A DNA stretch of 14,711 nt from Aquificota bacterium (GTDB lineage Bacteria > Thermosulfidibacterota > Thermosulfidibacteria > Thermosulfidibacterales > B14-G1), in contig WFSL01000005.1 of NCBI GenBank assembly GCA_015486015.1, forward strand, positions 1 to 14,711, in the 5' to 3' direction. This document shows, piece by piece, positions 1 through 5,988 of the stretch. A program made the translations under genes and the position numbers. Within the stretch, counting starts at the first letter, position 1. Every line of letters starts with the position of its first letter. The notes under the pieces were generated by a model, which had not been told where the DNA came from, did not search any database, and was given only the letters and a program-made list of their open reading frames with translations.

Positions 1-2
1 AA

Positions 3-500
3 GTTTAGAGCCTAACTAAAAGGAATGGAAACGTTTTTGATAGTAAATTTTAATTGACAAATAATGATGTTTATAGCCTAACTAAAAGGAATGGAAACTA
101 CAAAAAGCTTGTAGGCAAACAGGGATATCAATTAATGTTTAGAGCCTAACTAAAAGGAATGGAAACTGAAAAGCATCGAAACGGAGTATTGCTCCACATT
201 TACGTTTAGAGCCTAACTAAAAGGAATGGAAACAGGAGTAACAGTTAAGAAGTGCGTAGAGCTAACAGGCGTTTAGAGCCTAACTAAAAGGAATGGAAAC
301 TTTGAGAGAATTCCACTGTGAGGGTCAATGAAAGGGTGTTTAGAGCCTAACTAAAAGGAATGGAAACTGCTTTTCTGAAACAAGCGGCGTCTCCGCCAGA
401 ATAGTTTAGAGCCTAACTAAAAGGAATGGAAACATATGGGCACGTCGCATATATTTCTGGGTGCTGATGAGTTTAGAGCCTAACTAAAAGGAATGGAAAC
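3..500 (+). CRISPR. CRISPR array, 8 repeats and 7 complete spacers, open at the left edge
   Basis: Eight 30-nt direct repeats begin with GTTTAGAGCC and end with GGAATGGAAAC. They lie at 3-32, 69-98, 137-166, 204-233, 271-300, 338-367, 404-433 and 471-500. Spacers are 36-38 nt and all different. Seven repeats are identical. The second has one change (position 6 G to T, base 74). The 3' end ATGGAAAC resembles the 8-nt crRNA 5' handle common in type I-B and type III systems, so transcription is probably rightward, with the leader and any cas genes left of base 1. Bases 1-2 are the end of a further spacer. No cas gene is in the window, so the subtype is inferred only from the repeat. The last repeat is intact, although trailer-end repeats are often degenerate, and it is followed directly by a pseudogene. 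Confidence 0.97.
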
Positions 501-707
501 ACCAACCTAACCCGCTGGGGTTTTAGATAGTTACCCTTTTAAACAAGAAAAAACATCCTCTACGTCAGAGAGATGGATGCCGCGGATGACTCGATAGTAC
601 TCGATATTAAACCCTATATTCCAGGAATAGACAAAAGAAAGATTGTAGAAATTGGCTGGCTTGCAAATTTTTGGCCTTATTTAGTCTCATTTGTGAATTT
701 TGGGTGA
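501..707 (+). pseudogene. 3' remnant of a TrmO/TsaA (UPF0066) tRNA methyltransferase gene
   Basis: Reading from 506 gives PNPLGF, then a TAG stop (524-526) where the family normally has Ser, then IVTLLNKKK. A one-frame slip in the A-run 548-553 leads to NILYVREMDAADDSIV and LDIKPYIPGIDKR, ending at TGA 705-707. PNP(I/L)G-x-S followed by about 25 residues and then VLDIKPY is the conserved C-terminal half of the TsaA/TrmO family, which methylates N6 of t6A37 in tRNA. The N-terminal half, including the start, is absent because the CRISPR repeat ends at base 500. With a nonsense codon, a frameshift and a 5' truncation, this cannot make the enzyme. The family assignment rests on motif recall, not a search. 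Confidence 0.65.
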
Positions 708-735
708 TGTTACTCATCAACATCAAAATTGTTAA

Positions 736-813
736 TTCGCTAATAACTATAAGGCTTCTTTTCGGCTGAACGAAGCTCAGAAGATAGCCGTTGCAGCAGA
801 GGCTTCCTATTGA
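736..813 (+). pseudogene. Possible short coding remnant, unidentified
   Basis: A 25-codon open stretch just after an in-frame TAA reads FANNYKASFRLNEAQKIAVA and ends AEASY at TGA 811-813. Its composition looks protein-like and there is no start codon or ribosome binding site. It may be the tail of another decayed gene between the TrmO remnant and the PPOX promoter. The region also allows a small GCTTC/GAAGC hairpin. I do not recognise a family, and chance cannot be excluded. Confidence 0.2.
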
Positions 814-863
814 ACAATAGATTATATCTATATTATCTGTAAGATTCTATAGATATTTCTAAT

Positions 864-891
864 TTGACATTTCAGGGTTTTTATCTATAAA
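864..891 (+). promoter_or_regulatory. Sigma-70 type promoter for the PPOX-selD operon
   Basis: TTGACA (864-869) is separated by 16 nt from TATAAA (886-891), near consensus at both elements. Transcription would start near 898, giving a leader of about 30 nt to the ATG at 929. That argues against the TTG at 905 as the start of the first gene. Confidence 0.7.
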
Positions 892-928
892 CGATAAAAG
901 GAATTTGAAGGTAAGAAGAAGATACATT

Positions 929-1339
929 ATGTTAGTTTCTAAAAGAGCAAAGGAGATGGTGAACGAAGGCAAGATCATAGCCTTTGCCACATGCGATAGA
1001 GAAGGTTGGCCCGATGTCGTCCCTATACTACAGCATTACTGGATTGATGAAGATGTCATAGTAATCGGCGATTTGCCCCTTAAAGCAAGCCACGACAATG
1101 TGTTAAATAATAGACATGTCTGCACGTCGGTGTGGGGCAACGGTTTGGGCGAAGGATATAAGCTTGAGGGAAAAGCACGCTATGAAATAAACAGGCCTGA
1201 GCGTGATTACGCAAAAAACGAAATAAGAAAGACAAAACCCAATGACCCTAAGGAAACGGTCGTAATCAACTTTACAGGCGTTTGTGATATCTCCCGGGGA
1301 TCAAATGCTGGGGAACTGATCATGGGAGAGGAATCATGA
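929..1339 (+). CDS. PPOX-fold (pyridoxamine 5'-phosphate oxidase-like) flavoprotein
   Basis: This 136-residue single-domain protein has the split beta-barrel pattern of the PPOX/FMN-binding superfamily. An N-terminal helix (MLVSKRAKEMVNEG) is followed by the strand pair IAFATCDREGWPDVVPI, then DLPLKASHDNVLNNRHV in the cofactor region, and LEGKARYE before the C-terminal helix. Members use FMN, F420 or haem, and the cofactor here cannot be told. The start at 929 is chosen because it gives the normal family N-terminus and a plausible leader behind the promoter at 864-891. A TTG at 905 would add 8 residues but sits too close to the AAAGGA before it. The stop overlaps the selD start (ATGA, 1336-1339), so the two are translationally coupled and probably share a selenium- or redox-related role. 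The substrate is unknown. Confidence 0.85.
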   Translation: MLVSKRAKEMVNEGKIIAFATCDREGWPDVVPILQHYWIDEDVIVIGDLPLKASHDNVLNNRHVCTSVWGNGLGEGYKLEGKARYEINRPERDYAKNEIRKTKPNDPKETVVINFTGVCDISRGSNAGELIMGEES

Positions 1340-2388
1340 ACAAAGAAAAGATACCCATTCTATTTGATGATGCGGCATTAGGTGGAGGCTGAGGGACAAA
1401 GCTGGGTCCGGGTGACCTAAACGAAGTTCTACATGAGTTACCCCTTTCCCCCAATCCAAATCTTCTCACGGGATTGGGAGAGGATGCTGGAATTTACAAA
1501 CTGAGGGAGGACCTTGCGATTGTTGTTACGCTTGATTACTTTAACCCTATCGTTAAAGATGTTTATATGTATGGCCAAATTGCCGCTGCTAATGCATTAA
1601 GTGATGTCTATGCTATGGGAGGGGATCCGATTATCGCCATGAATATCGTCTGTTTCCCTGCTGCATCCATGGACTTGAACATACTTAAGGAAGTATTAAG
1701 AGGTGCTGCTGATAAGCTTAAAGAGGCTAACGTTGTACTTGTGGGGGGCCATACTGTCATTGATCCCGTAGAAATAAAGTATGGCCTATCAATTGTAGGG
1801 ACAGTCGATCCCAGAAGAATACTGACTAAGGGAAGTCTTGAAATAGGAGACAAACTGATACTTACCAAGCCTCTGGGAACTGGGATAATCAACAATGCAT
1901 TGAAAGGAAAGATGGTGGATGAAGAGACGGAGGCTGAGGTTGCCCGAAGTATGGCAACCCTGAACAAAAAGGCCTCGGAAATTGCACGAGAGGTAGGTGT
2001 CCACGCCTGCACGGATATCACTGGGTTTGGGCTTGCGGGGCATCTCTACGAAATGGTGGAAAAAAGCAAGGATAAGGGCATAAAGATTGACTCATCCTCA
2101 CTCCCCCTCTTTCCGAGGGTGGAAGAGTTTGCAAAAATGGGGCTCATCCCTCCCGGAACACAGAGGAATAGGAAATTTCGAGGGAGAAAGGTAGAATTCT
2201 CCACCAGTGTGCCCGAATGGAGGCGGTGGATTATGTTTGACGCCCAGACATCCGGTGGTCTCGTTCTTTCTATCCATCCCGAGAAGGCCGAGGAGCTATT
2301 AATGAGACTTCACGAAGGGGGAGTGGAGAAGGCAACAACTATTGGGGAGGTCATAAGAGAGCCAAAAGGGAAGATCGTGGTAGAGTGA
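1336..2388 (+). CDS. selD: Selenide, water dikinase SelD, itself a selenoprotein (in-frame UGA = Sec19)
   Basis: SelD makes selenophosphate from selenide and ATP, the selenium donor for selenocysteine, 2-selenouridine and some molybdenum enzymes. The frame starting at ATG 1336 gives 350 residues with TGA at codon 19 (1390-1392) in the context GGG-U-GTKLGPGDL. This aligns with the catalytic GAGCGCK of E. coli SelD (Cys17, Lys20), so U19 replaces the catalytic Cys and K22 the essential Lys. Downstream are GLGEDAG, TLDYFNPIV, ALSDVYAMGGDPI, VVLVGGHT, TKPLGTG, TDITGFGLAGH and FDAQTSGGL, all SelD/PurM-fold motifs. Calling the TGA a stop would start the gene at ATG 1474 and remove the N-terminal catalytic segment. 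The start overlaps the PPOX stop by 4 bp. Length matches the family. Sec decoding implies selA, selB and selC elsewhere in the genome. Confidence 0.93.
1403..1419 (+). promoter_or_regulatory. Bacterial SECIS-like hairpin of selD
   Basis: TGGGTC (1403-1408) pairs with GACCTA (1414-1419) in six pairs including one G-U, around a five-base loop CGGGT (1409-1413). The apical loop starts 17 nt after the UGA (1390-1392) and has a G at its second position. This fits the geometry described for bacterial SECIS elements (loop about 16-37 nt past the UGA, G among the first two loop bases). It would recruit SelB during Sec insertion. The fold was judged by eye. Confidence 0.7.
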
Positions 2389-2472
2389 GGAACGCGCCGA
2401 TTTAGAGTTATTCCATCTTTATTGAGAGCGCTTTATTCCCAGTTTCTTCGGTTAACTATAAGCTTATCTACC

Positions 2473-2607
2473 TCAATAGGGGGCGGAAGGATCGATAAAT
2501 TCTACCTTGTCAGTGCAAATCTCCTTAAATGCGTATTCCAGCCCACGCCCCTCGGTAATTCCAGGGGAAGGAATCCATCTATGAAAGAGGGCTGTCAAGC
2601 CTATAAA
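2473..2607 (-). pseudogene. Possible decayed minus-strand coding fragment
   Basis: Read leftward, this stretch gives FHRWIPSPGITEGRGLEYAF, then KEICTDKVEFIDPSAPY and a TGA (2473-2475), about 45 codons. It has no convincing start. An in-frame upstream stop lies just across the homopolymer A-run (T-run 2609-2617 on the plus strand), where a single-base slip would join it to an ATG (MEEKK). Its composition is more protein-like than the other frames. I do not recognise the family. Confidence 0.25.
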
Positions 2608-2840
2608 ATTTTTTTTTCTTCCATCTTAGGCCTCCTTTTTCCCTGTAGCCTTTTCACATCCCTCCACCCGTCTATTCGAGGTCCCTACGGCCTCACGTAA
2701 ACATCTGGTTGAAGGGCGCCTCACACACTCGTAAGGCTTCCTGGGCCATGGATACTTGCGAGGTCGCCCGTCTTTATGGGAAGTTGTGAAAGGTTTTTTC
2801 TCATTTTCTTCAGCGCCTCTGCTTTTCATTCGTACCAGAT

Positions 2841-2968
2841 TTATGCAGCCCGTTCCTTGGTCCTGTAATGCACTCTCTTCGTCCTCGTCTCGTTCAGCCT
2901 AATAATGTTCAGCTTTGCCTCATCAAAAGCTTCTCCTTTTTGTACATTGCTCTTACAAAGAAAAAAGA
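2841..2968 (-). pseudogene. Possible 3' remnant of a minus-strand gene abutting the orphan CRISPR repeat
   Basis: Leftward from the orphan repeat this frame reads LFFLCKSNVQKGEAFDEAKL, then NIIRLNETRTKRVHYRTKER and AA, with TAA at 2841-2843. There is no start codon or ribosome binding site, and the frame is closed by TAG inside the repeat, so the 5' part of the gene is missing. The basic tail and the KGEAFD stretch loosely recall transposase C-termini (IS110-like). That is a weak impression only. Confidence 0.3.
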
Positions 2969-2998
2969 GTTTAGAGCCTGACTAAAAGGAGTGTAAAT
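2969..2998 (+). repeat. Orphan degenerate CRISPR repeat
   Basis: Thirty bases match the array repeat at 26 of 30 positions in the same orientation. Changes are at repeat positions 12 (A to G), 23 (A to G), 26 (G to T) and 30 (C to T). The first 11 bases are unchanged and three of the four changes are in the last eight, the part that forms the crRNA handle. It lies 2468 nt beyond the last array repeat, with no second repeat after it. It may be the degenerate trailer-end repeat of an older, longer array, or a co-opted crRNA-like element. Confidence 0.85.
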
Positions 2999-3006
2999 CT
3001 GAAGGT

Positions 3007-3036
3007 TTGGCTTGGTGGGGATCGTTTTGGTATAGT
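3007..3036 (+). promoter_or_regulatory. Possible sigma-70 promoter for the small membrane protein gene
   Basis: TTGGCT (3007-3012), 18 nt, then TATAGT (3031-3036). The -10 is 5/6 and the -35 is 4/6 to consensus. It starts 8 nt after the orphan CRISPR repeat and 30 nt before the chosen ATG at 3067. Confidence 0.4.
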
Positions 3037-3066
3037 ATGTTTTCGAAAATTCTGTGGAGGGCGGAG

Positions 3067-3414
3067 ATGAGGAGCTTCGTTCTTGCGGCGGTTGCCTTTT
3101 CGCTGTTTGTGGTATGCCCCAGGATGGCAGGCATGATTCATATCATATCCAAAAACACGGGGGTCTCCATACCAGCTGTGGTGGTTGTGGGGACCGTGGT
3201 CTCAATACCTATGGTTTACCTCATGGCCATTATATTCGGCAGGTGGGGAATAGTTGGGGCCCTTTCCTTCTGCATACTAACAGACCTTCTCTCTTCGGCT
3301 GTCATGTCAGGGATAGGGATCAGGGCAGGGGTGGAAACCCTGGTTGTGGCCGTATTTGTGGTGGTGGGGGTGAAGGTGGCGCCCCTTGTCTGCAACCTCA
3401 TGGGGATGAGGTAG
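3067..3414 (+). CDS. Small integral membrane protein of unknown function
   Basis: A 115-residue, very hydrophobic protein with about four predicted transmembrane helices (roughly residues 3-18, 33-57, 60-82 and 87-110). Short loops carry a few Arg/Lys (CPRM, FGRWG, GIRAG). The start at 3067 is preferred because GGAGG (3056-3060) sits 6 nt upstream. An upstream TTG at 3007 would add 20 residues but lies in the putative promoter. No family was recognised. The gene stands alone: the decayed region and orphan CRISPR repeat lie before it, and a convergent carboxyltransferase gene lies after it. The 155-nt gap to that gene contains a small hairpin (3451-3467, ATCCT-TTG-AGGAT core) without a T-tract. 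Confidence 0.6.
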   Translation: MRSFVLAAVAFSLFVVCPRMAGMIHIISKNTGVSIPAVVVVGTVVSIPMVYLMAIIFGRWGIVGALSFCILTDLLSSAVMSGIGIRAGVETLVVAVFVVVGVKVAPLVCNLMGMR

Positions 3415-3569
3415 CTAAAGCATCTGGATCTTGAGCCAGAGCCGATAAACGGATCCTTTGAGGATTCAAGGTTGGCTTTGGTTAGATGAGGGCCACCTCT
3501 TCAGGGGGATGGACTGGTAAAAGCGACAACATTCACCGCAGTGGGAGGGGTTTCGAGGCCCAAGACTTT

Positions 3570-5114
3570 TCAGAATTTGGTGGGCCAGTTGATGAGGCGG
3601 TGCTGACCTATACCCCTGTGTTTAGAGTTGCGCACCCTTCCCAGGACCTCAGCCAGGTAGTCTCGGGTCTCCCTGGGATCTATGATGTCGTGGAGGTAGA
3701 ACTCCTGGGCCAGGGGATAGGGGCTGGAGTCCTGGATCATCTTGTCCACCAATTTCCGTCGTTCCTCAGGGGCCAGGGCTCCATAGGCTACATCTACGGC
3801 AGTTTCGGGTGCCAGAAAACCCACCTCCGCCGTGGGCCAAGCCACGATGAAATCGGGGCCTGCACTGGGTCCGCAGAGGCTAAACATGGCCTGGCCGTAG
3901 CTCTTGCGCACTATGATGGAAATTTTGGGCACCGTGACCTGGGCCAGGGCGTGGAGGGCATTAGTCACTTTGGCCCCCACCTTTCTCCTTTCTGCCTCTT
4001 TCCCTACCAGGAACCCTGGGGTGTCGTGGATGAAGATAATGGGTATGTTGAAAGAGTCGCATAGGACCATGAAGCTGGTCATTTTGTCCAGGGCCTGGGT
4101 GTCCATGGCCCCTCCTTTCTCCATGGGTTGATTGGCTATAAATCCCACCACATGGCCTTCTATCCGAGCCAGACAGGTAATAATAGTCTTACCAAAGAGT
4201 GGCTTGATATCGAAGATCTCTCCACGGTCCACCAGAATCCTGATAATGCGGTACATGTCGTAAGGGCGGGTGCGCTGTGCAGGTAGTACCTCCAGGATGG
4301 CTTCCTGGGGTGCCTGGGTTTGGGATTGGGCAGGCCTGTAAGGGGGAAGCTCCTCTATGTGGGAGGGCATGTAGTCCAGGTAGTCTTTTATCACCTGGAA
4401 ACATTCCTCTTCGTCTTCCACTACCCGGTCCACTATGCCTGTGATTTCGGCGTGAACCTGCCACCCTCCCATTTCCTCGTCGTTGTAAGTGGCACCAATG
4501 GACCTCCTCAAGGCCCGGCTTCCTGATACTGAGAGGGTGCACCCTTTCACCTGAATCACCAGGTCTGAAAGACAGGCTTGCCACATGGGTACCCCATTGC
4601 ATTGGCCCATGACAGCCAGGATCCAAGGTGTCTGGCGGATTCTGGAGTACTGGGAAAAGATGGACCTCTCATCTCCAGGACATAGGGAGGCAATACGATA
4701 GCCTTGAATGTCGGGGACCCTGCCTCCTCCTGATTCTCCCAGCCAGATAAGGGGAATGCCCAGCTTATGGGACCGGTCCCTCATGTGATGGGCCTTTTTT
4801 GAGTAAATACGGGCATTTGTGGAGGCCAGGACGGTGAAGTCGTTGGCCACTACGGCTACAGGACGCCCGTTGATCTTGCCAAAGCCCGTGATGAGGCCAT
4901 CTGCTGGGGTCTTATTGGCCATGCCCGGCATGTCTGAGGTGGCCAGGAGCCCGACCTCAGAGAAGGTATCTGGATCCAGAAGGCGGTGAATGCGCTCCCT
5001 TGCCGTGAGTCTGCCCCTTTGGTGCTGCCGAGCCACTTTCTCGGGACCGCCCTGTTGCCGGGCTTTCTCCTTACGGGCCTCCAGGTCTCTGAGGATGGAC
5101 TCGTCTATGGCCAT
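3570..5114 (-). CDS. Acyl-CoA carboxylase/decarboxylase carboxyltransferase subunit (PccB/MmdA-like)
   Basis: This 514-residue protein has the two-crotonase-fold layout of biotin-dependent carboxyltransferases, which move CO2 between carboxybiotin and an acyl-CoA. It opens with MAIDESILRDLEARKEKARQ and RLTARERIHRLLDPDTFSE, as PccB/MmdA do. The N-half has GESGGGRVPD (126-135). The C-half has FIANQPM, FIHDTPGFLVG (361-371), and ITVRK-type IIVRKSYGQAM followed by AWPTAEVG (425-432). The ATG at 5114 follows GGAGG by 5 nt; a TTG at 5168 would add 18 unlikely residues. The N-half oxyanion segment reads MGQCNGVPMW rather than the usual MGPCAGGAVY, and the C-half has SLCGPSAGPDFI where SMCSKHLGADxxx-like sequence is usual. 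It is therefore a divergent subfamily and the substrate is uncertain. No biotin carrier, biotin carboxylase or decarboxylase beta subunit is nearby. Confidence 0.88.
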   Translation of the reverse strand: MAIDESILRDLEARKEKARQQGGPEKVARQHQRGRLTARERIHRLLDPDTFSEVGLLATSDMPGMANKTPADGLITGFGKINGRPVAVVANDFTVLASTNARIYSKKAHHMRDRSHKLGIPLIWLGESGGGRVPDIQGYRIASLCPGDERSIFSQYSRIRQTPWILAVMGQCNGVPMWQACLSDLVIQVKGCTLSVSGSRALRRSIGATYNDEEMGGWQVHAEITGIVDRVVEDEEECFQVIKDYLDYMPSHIEELPPYRPAQSQTQAPQEAILEVLPAQRTRPYDMYRIIRILVDRGEIFDIKPLFGKTIITCLARIEGHVVGFIANQPMEKGGAMDTQALDKMTSFMVLCDSFNIPIIFIHDTPGFLVGKEAERRKVGAKVTNALHALAQVTVPKISIIVRKSYGQAMFSLCGPSAGPDFIVAWPTAEVGFLAPETAVDVAYGALAPEERRKLVDKMIQDSSPYPLAQEFYLHDIIDPRETRDYLAEVLGRVRNSKHRGIGQHRLINWPTKF

Positions 5115-5251
5115 GGTCTCCTCCAGAAGTGGCAATTTGATTTTAGGGCCTATCCCGGGGAAAGGCAAACCCTGGAGGATGCCTTTGACTGGATGTGGAG
5201 GGTAAGATAAATATGCAAGGAAGCTATTTGGGGCGGAAGGAGGGTGTAATT

Positions 5252-5896
5252 ATGCCTGAGGAGCGGGTCCCTGCTGAATACGGCAAGATGGATCTTCAAA
5301 GGGCCAAGGAATTTGATAGGAAGGTAAGAGAGAACTTTATGCCGGCCATCCTTTCTACCATTAGGCAGATTGTAGAGGATTACGGCGATTTGGAGGGTGT
5401 ATGTGTGGATGTGGGGGCTGGTACGGCTATCTTCGCTATAGAGTTGTGCAAGCGCACTAGCTTAAGGATATACGCCTTGGAGAAGGAGAAGGCCATATAC
5501 AAGGTGGCCTGCATGAATATAGAAAGGGAAGGCCTTAAGGATAGGATAACCCCGGTATTGGGCGATGCCTATGATCTACCCTTCGATGATGAGTTTGCCG
5601 ATTTCATAATCAGCAGGGGCGCTTACCACTGTTGGGATGATAAGGTGCGTGTGTTCAAAGAGATCTACAGGGTGTTGAGGAGAAAGGGCATTGCCTTTGT
5701 GGGTGGTGGTTTTGGCCGATATGTCACTAATGAGGATTTAAAGAGGATGAGGACCTTGAGGGATCGTTCCCTGGGGGAGGCGGCTGTGGCGTATACTTCC
5801 CTTGGGAAACTGGAGGAGGTCTTGCACAAAGCTAATATCCCTGACTACCGCATCATCCCTGATAAGGTGGGTTTTTGGGTGGAGATTAGGAAATAG
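5252..5896 (+). CDS. Class I SAM-dependent methyltransferase
   Basis: The protein has 214 residues with a Rossmann-fold methyltransferase core. Motif I is VDVGAGT (52-58), the acidic end of strand 2 is IYALEKEK (73-80), motif II/III is LGDAYDLPFDDEFADFIISR (103-122), and EIYRVLRRKG (137-146) is typical of the UbiE/Methyltransf_11 group. The start at 5252 is chosen because AGGAGG (5238-5243) lies 8 nt upstream. An upstream in-frame start at 5195 would add 19 residues and run through this ribosome binding site. It diverges from the carboxyltransferase gene (137-bp shared upstream region) and converges with recG. The methyl acceptor cannot be told. Confidence 0.85.
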   Translation: MPEERVPAEYGKMDLQRAKEFDRKVRENFMPAILSTIRQIVEDYGDLEGVCVDVGAGTAIFAIELCKRTSLRIYALEKEKAIYKVACMNIEREGLKDRITPVLGDAYDLPFDDEFADFIISRGAYHCWDDKVRVFKEIYRVLRRKGIAFVGGGFGRYVTNEDLKRMRTLRDRSLGEAAVAYTSLGKLEEVLHKANIPDYRIIPDKVGFWVEIRK

Positions 5897-5930
5897 GGAG
5901 ACATCTCTCTCAGATTCTTATGCTCGGGTC

Positions 5931-5952
5931 TCCATCCACTTGTAAAGATGGA
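5931..5952. terminator. Weak convergent hairpin between methyltransferase and recG genes
   Basis: TCCATC (5931-5936) pairs with GATGGA (5947-5952) around a 10-nt loop. It sits in the 92-nt gap where two transcription units meet. It lacks a clean T-tract on either strand, so intrinsic termination is doubtful. Confidence 0.25.
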
Positions 5953-5988
5953 TAGCCCAGGCCGTTTTGTTTTTGTGGGCAATGACCC

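Larger units (their letters stand above)
2389..2968. other. 580-nt stretch without an intact gene, probably decayed sequence
   Basis: No complete gene was found between selD and the orphan CRISPR repeat. The plus strand is pyrimidine-rich, so any former coding was probably on the minus strand, where several separate open stretches look protein-like (two are listed on their own). A third runs leftward from about 2826 to a TGA at 2721-2723 and contains LPIKTGDLASIHGPGS. A weak GGCT/AGCC hairpin (2590-2601) before a nine-T run (2609-2617) might terminate selD transcription. No tRNA-Sec gene was recognised here. Confidence 0.5.

Noticed and set aside
1474-2388. selD as a 304-residue gene starting at ATG 1474
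   Set aside because: This start drops the catalytic N-terminal segment and leaves an unexplained coding-quality stretch 1336-1473. The frame is continuous through a TGA at the Sec/Cys position.
2400-2580. tRNA-Sec gene near selD
   Set aside because: Neither the selD flanks nor the pre-operon gap show an acceptor stem with a T-loop GTTC and a UCA anticodon arm. tRNA-Sec must be elsewhere if present.
2422-2700. Rightward 92-residue open frame after selD
   Set aside because: It has a TTG start, no ribosome binding site and low-complexity, non-protein-like composition. The opposite strand looks more coding-like.
2640-2826. Second UGA-Sec candidate on the minus strand (TGA at 2721-2723 in an open frame)
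   Set aside because: The frame has no start, meets a TAG 12 codons after the TGA, and shows no redox motif or clear SECIS. It is more simply a decayed sequence.
2626-2829. Leftward 67-residue open frame
   Set aside because: It has no recognisable ribosome binding site or family, and its composition is that of random translation. It overlaps another minus-strand stretch of better quality.
3486-4064. Rightward 192-residue frame opposite the carboxyltransferase
   Set aside because: It is antisense to a clear enzyme gene, and its sequence mirrors that gene's codon pattern.
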